From Micavibrio sp. UBA7657 (lineage in GTDB: Bacteria > Pseudomonadota > Alphaproteobacteria > Micavibrionales > Micavibrionaceae): a DNA stretch of 8,195 bases. Below are positions 1 through 6,031 of the stretch, piece by piece (the first letter of the stretch is position 1; each line of letters starts with the position of its first letter). The notes beneath the pieces are model-generated. The model was given only the letters and a program-made list of their open reading frames with translations, had not been told where the DNA came from and made no database searches. The position numbers and the translations under genes were made by a program. Where the stretch lies: assembly GCA_002483465.1 (NCBI GenBank), contig DLHX01000006.1, positions 17,753 to 25,947 of the forward strand, written 5' to 3'.

Positions 1-2853
1 GCCGACTTCGACGGCGACCAGATGGCCGTCCACGTTCCGCTCAGCATCGAAGCGCAGCTGGAAAGCCGCGTTCTGATGATGGCGACGAACAACATCCTTT
101 CACCCGCGAACGGAAAACCGATTATCGTTCCGACGCAGGACATCATTCTCGGCCTTTACTACCTGTCGATTGCACTCGACAAGCAAAAGGGCGAGGGCAT
201 GATTTTCCGTGGGTCTGGTGAAATCCATCACGCGCTCACGGAAGGTGTTCTTTCGCTGCACGCCAAGATCAAATGCCGTTACCACACGGTTGATGATAAA
301 GGCGAGCCGATCACACTGATCGTTGAATCGACACCGGGCCGGATCATCATGTCCGACCTCCTGCCGCGTAACAAAAACGTACCGTTCAGCGCGCTGAACA
401 CGGTTTTGACCAAAAAAGAAATCACGAACCTCATCGACACGATCTATCGCCATTGCGGTCAGAAAGAAACGGTCATTTTCTGCGACCGCATGATGAAGCT
501 CGGCTTCCGTTATGCCTGCATCGCCGGCATTTCATTCGGTAAAGATGACCTGATCATCCCCGAAGCGAAAGAAAAGCTCGTGGAATCCGCTTACCAGAAA
601 GTGAAAGAGTTCGAACAGCAGTACCAGGACGGACTCATCACCAAAGGTGAAAAATACAACAAGGTTGTCGACATCTGGTCGAAATGCACCGACGACGTGG
701 CTGACGCCATGATGAAGGGCATCTCGGATATCTCGAGCGGCAACCTGAATTCGGTTTACATGATGGCGCACTCGGGCGCGCGGGGTTCCGCAGCCCAGAT
801 CCGCCAGCTCGCGGGTATGCGCGGCCTGATGGCCAAGCCGTCCGGCGAGATCATCGAAACGCCGATCATCTCGAACTTTAAAGAAGGTCTCTCGGTTCTC
901 GAATACTTCAACTCGACGCACGGCGCTCGTAAGGGTCTTGCCGACACGGCGCTGAAGACCGCGAACTCGGGTTACCTGACGCGTCGTCTGGTTGATGTTG
1001 CACAAGACGCGATCATCACGCAGGAAGACTGCAAGACGAAAAACGGCGTCACCATCGGCCCCGTCATGAGCGGTGCAGATATCATCGTCACCTTGTCCGA
1101 GCGTATTCTCGGCAGGACTGCCGCTATCGACGTGCCGAACCCGCTGACGGGCAAAGCCATCGTCAAGGCAGGCCAGCTGATCGATGAAGTTGGCGCAGAG
1201 CAGATCGAAACTGCTGGTGTCGATGAAGTCAAAGTCCGTTCGGTTCTCACCTGCGAAGGCGACAACCACGGGATTTGCGGCAAATGCTATGGCCGCGACC
1301 TCGCACGCGGTACGTCGGTCAATATCGGTGAAGCGATCGGCGTTATGGCCGCTCAGTCCATCGGTGAACCCGGCACGCAGCTCACGATGCGTACATTCCA
1401 CATCGGCGGCGCCGCGCAAAGAGGCGCCGAACGCTCCAGCGTGGAAGCCAACATCGAATCGACTGCTGAAATCCGTAACAAAAACATCGTCAAGAACTCG
1501 GAAGGCGTGCCTATCGTCATGGGCCGCAACACCGAGATCATCCTGAAGGACAAAAAAGGCGCAGAAAAAGCCGCGCACCGTATTCCGTACGGCGCGAAGC
1601 TGACCATCGAAGATGGCGCGAAGGTAAAACCCGGTCAGAAAATGGCCGAGTGGGATCCTTACACCCTTCCGGTCCTGACGGAAAAAGACGGCGTTGCGCA
1701 TTTCTTCGACCTCGTCGAAGGCGTTTCGGTCACCGAACAGATGGACGAAGCCACCGGTATTTCGAACAAGAAAGTCATCGACTGGCGTTCGCAGCCCAAG
1801 GGCAGCGACCTCAAGCCGAGAATTTCCCTGCTCGACAAAAAGGGCAAGATCATCACGCTGCCAAACGGCCTGCCTGCGAACTACTACCTGCCCGTCGACA
1901 CCATTCTCTCGGTCGAGAACGGACAGGACGTCAAGGCTGGCGACATCATCGGCCGTATCCCGCGTGAATCTTCGAAAACACGCGACATCACGGGCGGTCT
2001 GCCGCGCGTGGCCGAGCTGTTCGAAGCGCGCCGTCCGAAAGACTTCGCTGTTATCTCCGACATCGACGGTTACGTTGAATTCGGCAAGGACTACAAGTCC
2101 AAGCGCCGCATCATCGTCAAGCCGTCGGCTGCCGGTGAAGAGCCGCGCGAATACCTGATCCCGAAAGGCCGCCACCTGGCGGTCCACGAGGGCGACTTCG
2201 TCCGCAAGGGCGACGCCATCCTCGACGGCGCGATGGTTCCGCACGACATTCTGGATGTTCTCGGCGTCGAGGCGCTCGCGGATTATCTCATCAACGAGAT
2301 CCAGGACGTTTATCGTCTCCAGGGCGTTAAGATCAACGACAAGCACATCGAGGTGATCGTTCGCCAGATGATGCAGAAGATCGAAGTCCAGACAGTCGGC
2401 GACTCCACATATCTCGTGGGCGAGCACATTGACCGCGAGGAATTCGACCAGGCGGTTCGCCAGTTCAAGGCAGACGGTAAACGTCCGCCCGCCGGCAAGC
2501 CCGTGCTGCAGGGTATTACGAAAGCGTCTCTGCAGACGCGCTCGTTCATCTCTGCCGCATCCTTCCAGGAAACCACGCGCGTTCTTACCGAAGCCGCGGT
2601 TCAGGGCAAGATGGACCGTCTGTCGGGTCTCAAGGAAAACGTTATCGTCGGTCGTCTTATTCCGGCCGGTACGGGCGCTTACGTCAACACGCTCAAGCGC
2701 GTTGCCGCCGAGCGCGATCGCGTTGCTCTCGATGCACAGAAAGCCGCACAGGCTGCTGCTGTCGCCAATGGCGAAGTGGCCGTCGTCGCGCCGCCTGCCG
2801 CAGAGGAAGAAGCCAACGACAAGCCGCGTCGCCGCAAGGAAGCCGCCGCTTAA
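1..2853 (+). CDS. rpoC: DNA-directed RNA polymerase subunit beta' (3' part, 5' end outside window)
   Basis: Catalytic subunit of RNA polymerase. The reading frame is open from base 1, so the first in-frame ATG (22) is internal and the true start lies upstream. The 950 visible residues correspond to about E. coli 459 to the C-terminus. Seen in order: ADFDGD at residues 1-6 with the three Mg-binding Asp (2, 4, 6); the bridge-helix region with SGARGSAAQIRQ (about 250-290); four zinc-site Cys (344, 418, 426, 429); the trigger loop with GEAIGVMAAQSIGEPGTQLT (about 440-465); an insertion resembling the proteobacterial SI3 module (about 475-640); DITGGLPRVAELFEARRPKD near 655-675; and a charged, Ala-rich tail after about residue 900 ending in PRRRKEAAA. 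The family assignment is beyond doubt. One oddity is that the second and third zinc Cys are 8 residues apart instead of the usual 7. The gene is followed by a strong terminator, so it closes its operon. Confidence 0.98.
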   Translation, partial: ADFDGDQMAVHVPLSIEAQLESRVLMMATNNILSPANGKPIIVPTQDIILGLYYLSIALDKQKGEGMIFRGSGEIHHALTEGVLSLHAKIKCRYHTVDDKGEPITLIVESTPGRIIMSDLLPRNKNVPFSALNTVLTKKEITNLIDTIYRHCGQKETVIFCDRMMKLGFRYACIAGISFGKDDLIIPEAKEKLVESAYQKVKEFEQQYQDGLITKGEKYNKVVDIWSKCTDDVADAMMKGISDISSGNLNSVYMMAHSGARGSAAQIRQLAGMRGLMAKPSGEIIETPIISNFKEGLSVLEYFNSTHGARKGLADTALKTANSGYLTRRLVDVAQDAIITQEDCKTKNGVTIGPVMSGADIIVTLSERILGRTAAIDVPNPLTGKAIVKAGQLIDEVGAEQIETAGVDEVKVRSVLTCEGDNHGICGKCYGRDLARGTSVNIGEAIGVMAAQSIGEPGTQLTMRTFHIGGAAQRGAERSSVEANIESTAEIRNKNIVKNSEGVPIVMGRNTEIILKDKKGAEKAAHRIPYGAKLTIEDGAKVKPGQKMAEWDPYTLPVLTEKDGVAHFFDLVEGVSVTEQMDEATGISNKKVIDWRSQPKGSDLKPRISLLDKKGKIITLPNGLPANYYLPVDTILSVENGQDVKAGDIIGRIPRESSKTRDITGGLPRVAELFEARRPKDFAVISDIDGYVEFGKDYKSKRRIIVKPSAAGEEPREYLIPKGRHLAVHEGDFVRKGDAILDGAMVPHDILDVLGVEALADYLINEIQDVYRLQGVKINDKHIEVIVRQMMQKIEVQTVGDSTYLVGEHIDREEFDQAVRQFKADGKRPPAGKPVLQGITKASLQTRSFISAASFQETTRVLTEAAVQGKMDRLSGLKENVIVGRLIPAGTGAYVNTLKRVAAERDRVALDAQKAAQAAAVANGEVAVVAPPAAEEEANDKPRRRKEAAA

Positions 2854-2870
2854 TCAGGCAAAACAAATTG

Positions 2871-2910
2871 AAAAAGGGCCCCCATTCATTTGAAAGGCGG
2901 GCCCTTTTTT
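2871..2910 (+). terminator. Rho-independent terminator after rpoC
   Basis: An 11-bp perfect stem pairs AAAAAGGGCCC (2871-2881) with GGGCCCTTTTT (2899-2909). The loop is 17 nt and the run of six T starts at 2905. It begins 17 nt after the rpoC stop and should end the rpo operon transcript. Because the 5' arm starts with five A, the hairpin also has a U-tract on the other strand and could act in both directions, although no minus-strand gene converges on it. Confidence 0.9.
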
Positions 2911-2977
2911 GTGTCTTTATTTAGCAGCCTGTCTGCTTTAAACTTTCGCGTGCAAGCATAAAAAAGGGGATATAAGC

Positions 2978-3892
2978 ATGGAAGCGTTTTTCATTATCGT
3001 TGCCGTTCTGGGCCTTGTTCTTGTTTTCAAGGGCGTCAAACAGGTGCCGCAGGGCATGCAATTCACGGTCGAGCGCTTTGGCCGTTACATCAAGACATTA
3101 TCTCCCGGCCTCAATTTCATTTTTCCAATCGTCGATGCCGTAGGCGCGCGCATGAGCATGATGGAAACGGTTCTCGACGTGCCATCGCAGGAAGTCATCA
3201 CCAAGGACAACGCGCTTGTGAAAGTCGACGGCGTTGTGTTCTTCCAGGTGATCGATGCCGCCAAAGCCGCGTACGAAGTCCGCGATCTCGAAAACGCGAT
3301 TTTGAATTTGACGATGACGAACCTCCGGACCGTGATGGGCTCTATGTCGCTCGACGATCTCCTCTCCGAGCGCGACCAGATCAACGCGCGCCTTTTGAAA
3401 ATCGTCGATGACGCAACCGCGCCGTGGGGCATCAAGGTTGTTCGTATTGAAATTAAAGACATCTCGCCGCCGCGCGATCTCGTTGATTCCATGGCCCGCC
3501 AGATGAAAGCCGAGCGCGATAAACGCGCGACGGTTCTCGAAGCATCAGGCGCGCGCGAATCCGCCATTCTCCGTGCGGAAGGTGAAAAGCAGGCCGCCGT
3601 TCTCGAAGCCGAAGGCCGCAAGGAAGCTGCGTTCCGTGATGCCGAAGCGCGCGAACGTGCTGCCGAAGCCGAAGCCCGCGCGACCACGATGGTCTCTGAA
3701 GCCATCTCCAAAGGCGATGTGAATGCCATCAATTATTTCGTCGCGCAAAAATATGTCGAGGCACTGACGGCCTTCGCTAATTCATCGAACCAGAAAACCA
3801 TCTTCATGCCGCTGGAATCGAGCGGCATCATGGGTTCAATTGCCGGCATCACCGACCTTGTGAATGAAGCACGGAAAGGCGCCGTGAAATGA
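2978..3892 (+). CDS. qmcA: SPFH/stomatin-family membrane protein, QmcA (paraslipin) type
   Basis: A 304-residue inner-membrane SPFH (stomatin/prohibitin/flotillin/HflK-C) protein. In E. coli, QmcA forms large oligomeric membrane assemblies linked to membrane protein quality control with FtsH; that role here is inferred from family. Seen: one N-terminal hydrophobic segment (residues 2-18); an SPFH domain (about 19-175) with the typical slipin sequences QGMQFTVERFGRY, LSPGLNFIFP, LDVPSQEVITKDNALVKVDG and APWGIKVVRIEIKDI; then a long Ala/Glu/Arg-rich coiled coil (about 172-245) and a C-terminal segment with IFMPLESSG. The length is normal for the family. The start is supported by AAGGGG at 2963-2968, 9 nt before the ATG. 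The gene overlaps the following nfeD gene by 4 nt, a classical SPFH-NfeD pair. I see no convincing promoter between the rpoC terminator and this gene. What is unusual is its location between rpoC and rpsL. Confidence 0.93.
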   Translation: MEAFFIIVAVLGLVLVFKGVKQVPQGMQFTVERFGRYIKTLSPGLNFIFPIVDAVGARMSMMETVLDVPSQEVITKDNALVKVDGVVFFQVIDAAKAAYEVRDLENAILNLTMTNLRTVMGSMSLDDLLSERDQINARLLKIVDDATAPWGIKVVRIEIKDISPPRDLVDSMARQMKAERDKRATVLEASGARESAILRAEGEKQAAVLEAEGRKEAAFRDAEARERAAEAEARATTMVSEAISKGDVNAINYFVAQKYVEALTAFANSSNQKTIFMPLESSGIMGSIAGITDLVNEARKGAVK

Positions 3893-4341
3893 TTCAATTT
3901 CTGAATACTATTGATTACTGGCACTGGCTTGTTCTCGGCGCGGCGCTGATCGTTCTCGAAATTTTCGTGCCGAGCGCGATTTTTCTCTGGCCCGGCCTTG
4001 CGGCAATTGTCGTCGGCATTCTCGATTATGTGGTACCGGGAATTTCAGGTCCGGTGCTTATGCTGACATGGGCGGGGCTCTCGCTTGTGATGGCGGCGGG
4101 CTGGCAGGCCTATAAGAAAAATAAAAAAGACGATACGCCAAAGTCGACAATCAACCGCCGCGGCGAACAATATGTCGGTCGTCATTTCACGCTGGCCTCG
4201 GATATCGTCAACGGCAACGGCGAGCTTTATGTCGATGACACGCGCTGGAAAGTGGTCTCGGCCCAGGATATTCCGGCGGGGCGCAAGGTGAAGGTCACGG
4301 CGGTTGAAAATACCTCCCTCCGGGTCGAGGAAGCCGCATAA
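3889..4341 (+). CDS. NfeD family membrane protein (short form, YbbJ/QmcB-like)
   Basis: A 150-residue short NfeD-type protein that typically partners an SPFH protein encoded next to it. Seen: three hydrophobic membrane segments at about residues 11-29, 31-49 and 54-74, with the family-like stretch LEIFVPSAIFLWPGLAA; a Lys-rich linker (about 76-90); and a C-terminal beta-rich domain (about 92-148: GEQYVGRHFTL..., GELYVDDTRWKV, PAGRKVKVTAVE) that matches the OB-fold of NfeD proteins. There is no N-terminal ClpP-like protease domain, so this is not the long NfeD form. The start codon overlaps the qmcA stop as ATGA, implying translational coupling; AAAGG at 3875-3879 can serve as ribosome binding site. 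The function, modulating the SPFH oligomer, is inferred from the family. Confidence 0.88.
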   Translation: MIQFLNTIDYWHWLVLGAALIVLEIFVPSAIFLWPGLAAIVVGILDYVVPGISGPVLMLTWAGLSLVMAAGWQAYKKNKKDDTPKSTINRRGEQYVGRHFTLASDIVNGNGELYVDDTRWKVVSAQDIPAGRKVKVTAVENTSLRVEEAA

Positions 4342-4372
4342 AAAAACCGTCCAGATTTTTTAAAGACTCTGG

Positions 4373-4402
4373 TTGCAATCAAAAAAACACACATGCTATC
4401 AA
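4373..4402 (+). promoter_or_regulatory. Weak sigma70-like promoter candidate for the small ORF
   Basis: TTGCAA (4373-4378) and TATCAA (4397-4402) are separated by 18 bp in an AT-rich context, about 45 bp before the ORF start at 4447. The match is modest and spacing slightly long, so this is only a candidate. The surrounding gap 4342-4446 otherwise holds a short imperfect hairpin (CCAGA 4351-4355 with TCTGG 4368-4372) that lacks a downstream U-tract on this strand, so I do not call it a terminator for nfeD. Confidence 0.3.
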
Positions 4403-4446
4403 TTGTCATAGAGTAAATTTGTAGAGTCACTTAAAAAGGAAAAAAC

Positions 4447-4665
4447 ATGTCATCCAGACGGGATAACGCTAAACAAAGTCTCAATGTAATCATCGGTGAA
4501 TTCAACCAAGTTAATGGCGGACCTTTGCGTGACGCGTTAATGATATTGGCTCTTCACCCTGGTGAAAATCCACATTTTCTTGTCGGTTTGGAAAGGGCCC
4601 TTACAGAGGAAGAGCGTGGAGCCTTGCCTACGGTTTGCGAAGGATTTGAAGTCAAATATGATTAA
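4447..4665 (+). CDS. Small hypothetical protein (72 aa)
   Basis: I do not recognise this protein. Evidence that it is real is the AAAAAGGA sequence at 4433-4440, placed 6 nt before the ATG, and a complete frame of 72 codons ending in TAA. The product has a basic N-terminus (MSSRRDNAKQ), a predicted helical middle (PLRDALMILALHPGENP, residues 26-42), a charged segment (ERALTEEERGALP, 49-61) and a short beta-like end (CEGFEVKYD) with a single Cys at 64. It has no signal peptide or clear membrane helix and is presumably cytoplasmic. It is clearly more AT-rich than its neighbours and uses codons they mostly avoid (TTA, ATA, AAT), suggesting later acquisition or weak selection. It sits alone between the nfeD operon and the str promoter. 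It could also be a non-coding open frame; homologues would settle it. Confidence 0.55.
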   Translation: MSSRRDNAKQSLNVIIGEFNQVNGGPLRDALMILALHPGENPHFLVGLERALTEEERGALPTVCEGFEVKYD

Positions 4666-4711
4666 TTTTACATAATTAATAAATTCGGGTGCGACCGGCG
4701 GGTTTTTGGGC

Positions 4712-4752
4712 GGCGGAGCAGGGACTTTTAACCCAGGATTTCCGCCATTTTT
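4712..4752 (+). terminator. Possible rho-independent terminator downstream of the small ORF
   Basis: GGCGGA (4712-4717) pairs with TCCGCC (4741-4746), with an inner GGG/CCC pairing (4721-4723 with 4732-4734), followed by ATTTTT at 4747-4752. It lies 47 nt after the ORF stop and 30 nt before the str promoter, a sensible place to isolate that promoter. The internal loops are uneven and the U-tract short, so confidence is moderate. The flanks (4661-4680 and about 4768-4777) carry AT-only palindromic sequence of ATTAAT units with no clear role. Confidence 0.4.
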
Positions 4753-4781
4753 CCCTCTCATAACGATTAATTAATAATTCC

Positions 4782-4810
4782 TTGACCCGGCCCCGCCTTT
4801 TCCCTATATT
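4782..4810 (+). promoter_or_regulatory. str operon promoter (sigma70-type)
   Basis: The -35 hexamer TTGACC (4782-4787) and -10 hexamer TATATT (4805-4810) are separated by exactly 17 bp. The spacer is C-rich. The expected transcription start is near A4818, about 290 nt upstream of rpsL. It is the best promoter match in the window and sits where the rpsL-rpsG-fusA-tuf operon needs one. Confidence 0.8.
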
Positions 4811-4817
4811 CCGCCGC

Positions 4818-5110
4818 AATTGAATGGATGGGCTGGCCGTAGGCCGTTAGTTTAGGCTTAAACGCAGCTCGTTGGGTTTCCCTGAAAAACCTTGTGCCAG
4901 TAAGGGAAATGCAACATCCGAACAAGCGGTTTTGATCTCTCGTTAGCGCGAATCGAAACCTGCCGGATGCTCTGTGGAAGACATGGATTTTATTGACTCA
5001 TCCCTGTAATCCGCGCTAAATGCCCCCATCCAAAACAGAATTTGCCCTGGACCAATGTAGCCGGGGCCCGGTTGTTTGAGACTTTTTTTATTTTTTAAAG
5101 GGAATTTTTA
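4818..5110 (+). promoter_or_regulatory. Long structured 5' leader of the str operon (candidate cis-regulatory RNA)
   Basis: About 290 nt between the promoter and rpsL with no convincing gene. By eye it can fold into a closed multibranch structure: TGGATGGG (4825-4832) pairs with CCCATCCA (5025-5032), possibly extended by AATT (4818-4821) with AATT (5039-5042); TTTAG (4851-4855) pairs with CTAAA (5016-5020). Enclosed hairpins are GGCC-GTA-GGCC (4835-4845), AACG/CGTT (4861-4873), TTTCCCT/AGGGAAA (4877-4909), and a long composite one with CATCCG/CGGATG (4915-4920 with 4964-4969) and GGTTTTGAT/ATCGAAACC (4928-4936 with 4952-4960). GGATT/AATCC (4985-4989 with 5008-5012) is possible. It does not show the signatures of RNase P RNA, tmRNA or SRP RNA that I know. 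An autoregulatory ribosomal-protein leader is the simplest inference; a free small RNA sharing the promoter is the alternative. Confidence 0.55.
5044..5096 (+). terminator. GC hairpin plus U-rich tract before rpsL (possible attenuator)
   Basis: GCCCTGG (5044-5050) pairs with CCGGGGC (5061-5067), including one G-U pair. A competing hairpin uses CCGG-GGC-CCGG (5061-5071). Downstream is T7-A-T6 (5083-5096), immediately before the rpsL Shine-Dalgarno AAGGGA (5098-5103). The gap between hairpin and U-tract (15 nt or about 11 nt) is too long for a textbook terminator, so this may be only an unstructured U-rich ribosome landing site. Two mutually exclusive hairpins before a U-run are compatible with attenuation. 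Confidence 0.25.
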
Positions 5111-5482
5111 ATGCCGACAATTCAACAGCTCATCCGTAAGCCGCGCCTGAAAGCGGAAAACAGGAAAAAGAACCGCGCGCTGAAAAGCAACCCGCAACGC
5201 CGCGGCGTTTGCACACGCGTTTATACAACGACACCGAAAAAGCCGAACTCGGCGCTTCGTAAGGTCGCGAAGGTTCGCCTGACCACCGGCATGGAAGTGA
5301 TCTGCTACATTCCCGGCGAAGGCCACAACCTGCAGGAACACTCCGTCGTCATGGTGCGCGGCGGTCGTATTAAAGACCTTCCCGGCGTTCGTTACACCAT
5401 CATCCGCGGCACGCTCGACACCCAGGGTGTCAAAGACCGTAAACAATCCCGTTCCCGCTACGGCGCGAAACGCCCCAAATAA
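5111..5482 (+). CDS. rpsL: 30S ribosomal protein S12
   Basis: A 123-residue small-subunit protein at the decoding centre, of normal length. Seen: basic N-terminal extension (PTIQQLIRKPRLK); TTTPKKPNSALRKVAKVRL (39-57) including Lys43; PGEGHNLQEHS (68-78); and VRGGRIKDLPGVRY (82-95) with Lys88, Asp89 and Pro91, followed by the basic tail KQSRSRYGAKRPK. Lys43 and Lys88 are the residues whose substitution classically gives streptomycin resistance, and both are wild type here. Asp89 is the residue methylthiolated by RimO in bacteria that have it. The start is set by AAGGGA at 5098-5103, 7 nt before ATG. First gene of the str operon, with rpsG following after 12 nt. Confidence 0.98.
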   Translation: MPTIQQLIRKPRLKAENRKKNRALKSNPQRRGVCTRVYTTTPKKPNSALRKVAKVRLTTGMEVICYIPGEGHNLQEHSVVMVRGGRIKDLPGVRYTIIRGTLDTQGVKDRKQSRSRYGAKRPK

Positions 5483-5494
5483 TCAGGAGAAAAC

Positions 5495-6004
5495 ATGTCA
5501 CGTCGTCACAAGGCAGATAAACGCGAAATTCTTCCCGATCCGAAATTCGGAGATCTCGTACTTTCCAAATTCATCAATTGCGTCATGACGCGCGGTAAAA
5601 AATCCGTGGCGGAACGCATTGTTTACGGCGCGCTCGAAATCATCGAGAAGAAAGCCGCAAACCAGAATTTCGAAGGCGAAATCGAAGCGGAAGGTGCAAG
5701 CAAGGGCATGATGGTTTTTCACCGTGCCCTTAAACGTATCAAGCCGAAACTGGAAGTACGTTCACGCCGCGTCGGCGGTGCGACCTACCAGGTTCCAGTT
5801 GAAGTCCGTCATGACCGCGGCGTTGCGCTTGCAATCCGCTGGATCATCGAAGGCGCCAACAGCCGTTCGGAAAAAACAATGACCGAGCGTCTTGCTTCGG
5901 AAATTCTGGATGCTGCCAACGACCGCGGCAACGCGATCAAGAAGCGCGACGACACCCACAAAATGGCCGAAGCCAACAAAGCTTTCGCGCACTACCGCTG
6001 GTAA
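5495..6004 (+). CDS. rpsG: 30S ribosomal protein S7, with a 13-residue insertion
   Basis: Primary 16S rRNA-binding protein that organises the head of the small subunit near the E site. Seen: MSRRHKADKREILPDPKFGD at the start; GKKSVAERIVYGAL (34-47); the beta-hairpin region VRSRRVGGATYQVPVEVR (88-105); and the closing KKRDDTHKMAEANKAFAHYRW (149-169). The usual length is about 156; here it is 169. The excess falls in one place, about residues 55-71 (ANQNFEGEIEAEGASKG), between the helix ending IIEKK and the next segment MMVFHRAL, where relatives have only a short acidic link. The reading frame and both flanks are normal, so it is an in-frame insertion and not a frameshift. AGGAG at 5485-5489 precedes the ATG by 5 nt. 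The 12-nt gap from rpsL leaves no room for the E. coli-type S7-binding regulatory structure between these genes. Confidence 0.98.
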   Translation: MSRRHKADKREILPDPKFGDLVLSKFINCVMTRGKKSVAERIVYGALEIIEKKAANQNFEGEIEAEGASKGMMVFHRALKRIKPKLEVRSRRVGGATYQVPVEVRHDRGVALAIRWIIEGANSRSEKTMTERLASEILDAANDRGNAIKKRDDTHKMAEANKAFAHYRW

Positions 6005-6031
6005 TCAAGAGAGAACAAGGAACACATTATA

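Noticed and set aside
532..2427. Very long open frame (631 codons) on the minus strand across rpoC
   Set aside because: It is the antisense shadow of rpoC, kept open by GC-rich codon bias. The product is low in recognisable motifs and the + strand gene is certain.
2911..2977. Promoter for qmcA in the gap after rpoC
   Set aside because: No -35/-10 pair with acceptable hexamers and spacing. The gene may use a poorly matching promoter or read-through, but I cannot support a specific site.
4351..4372. Hairpin CCAGA/TCTGG after nfeD
   Set aside because: Stem of 5 bp with no U-tract on the + strand. On the minus strand a U-run follows, but no gene there needs a terminator.
4537..4761. 74-codon minus-strand frame overlapping the small ORF
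   Set aside because: No Shine-Dalgarno, Pro/Lys-rich composition, and it reads through the candidate terminator and AT-rich spacer. The + strand frame has better start signals.
4661..4777. Repeated ATTAAT units as a possible repeat array or attachment site
   Set aside because: Only a few short AT-only units without regular spacing; expected by chance in an AT-rich spacer.
4825..5032. Idea that the leader is RNase P RNA, tmRNA, SRP RNA or 6S RNA
   Set aside because: I could not find the hallmark conserved sequences of RNase P, tmRNA or SRP RNA, and the fold looks multibranched and not the single long rod with central bubble expected of 6S. Kept as an unassigned structured leader.
5020..5079. 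Short frame in the leader beginning MPPSKTEF
   Set aside because: No ribosome binding site; it runs through the closing helix and the downstream hairpin and looks like chance.
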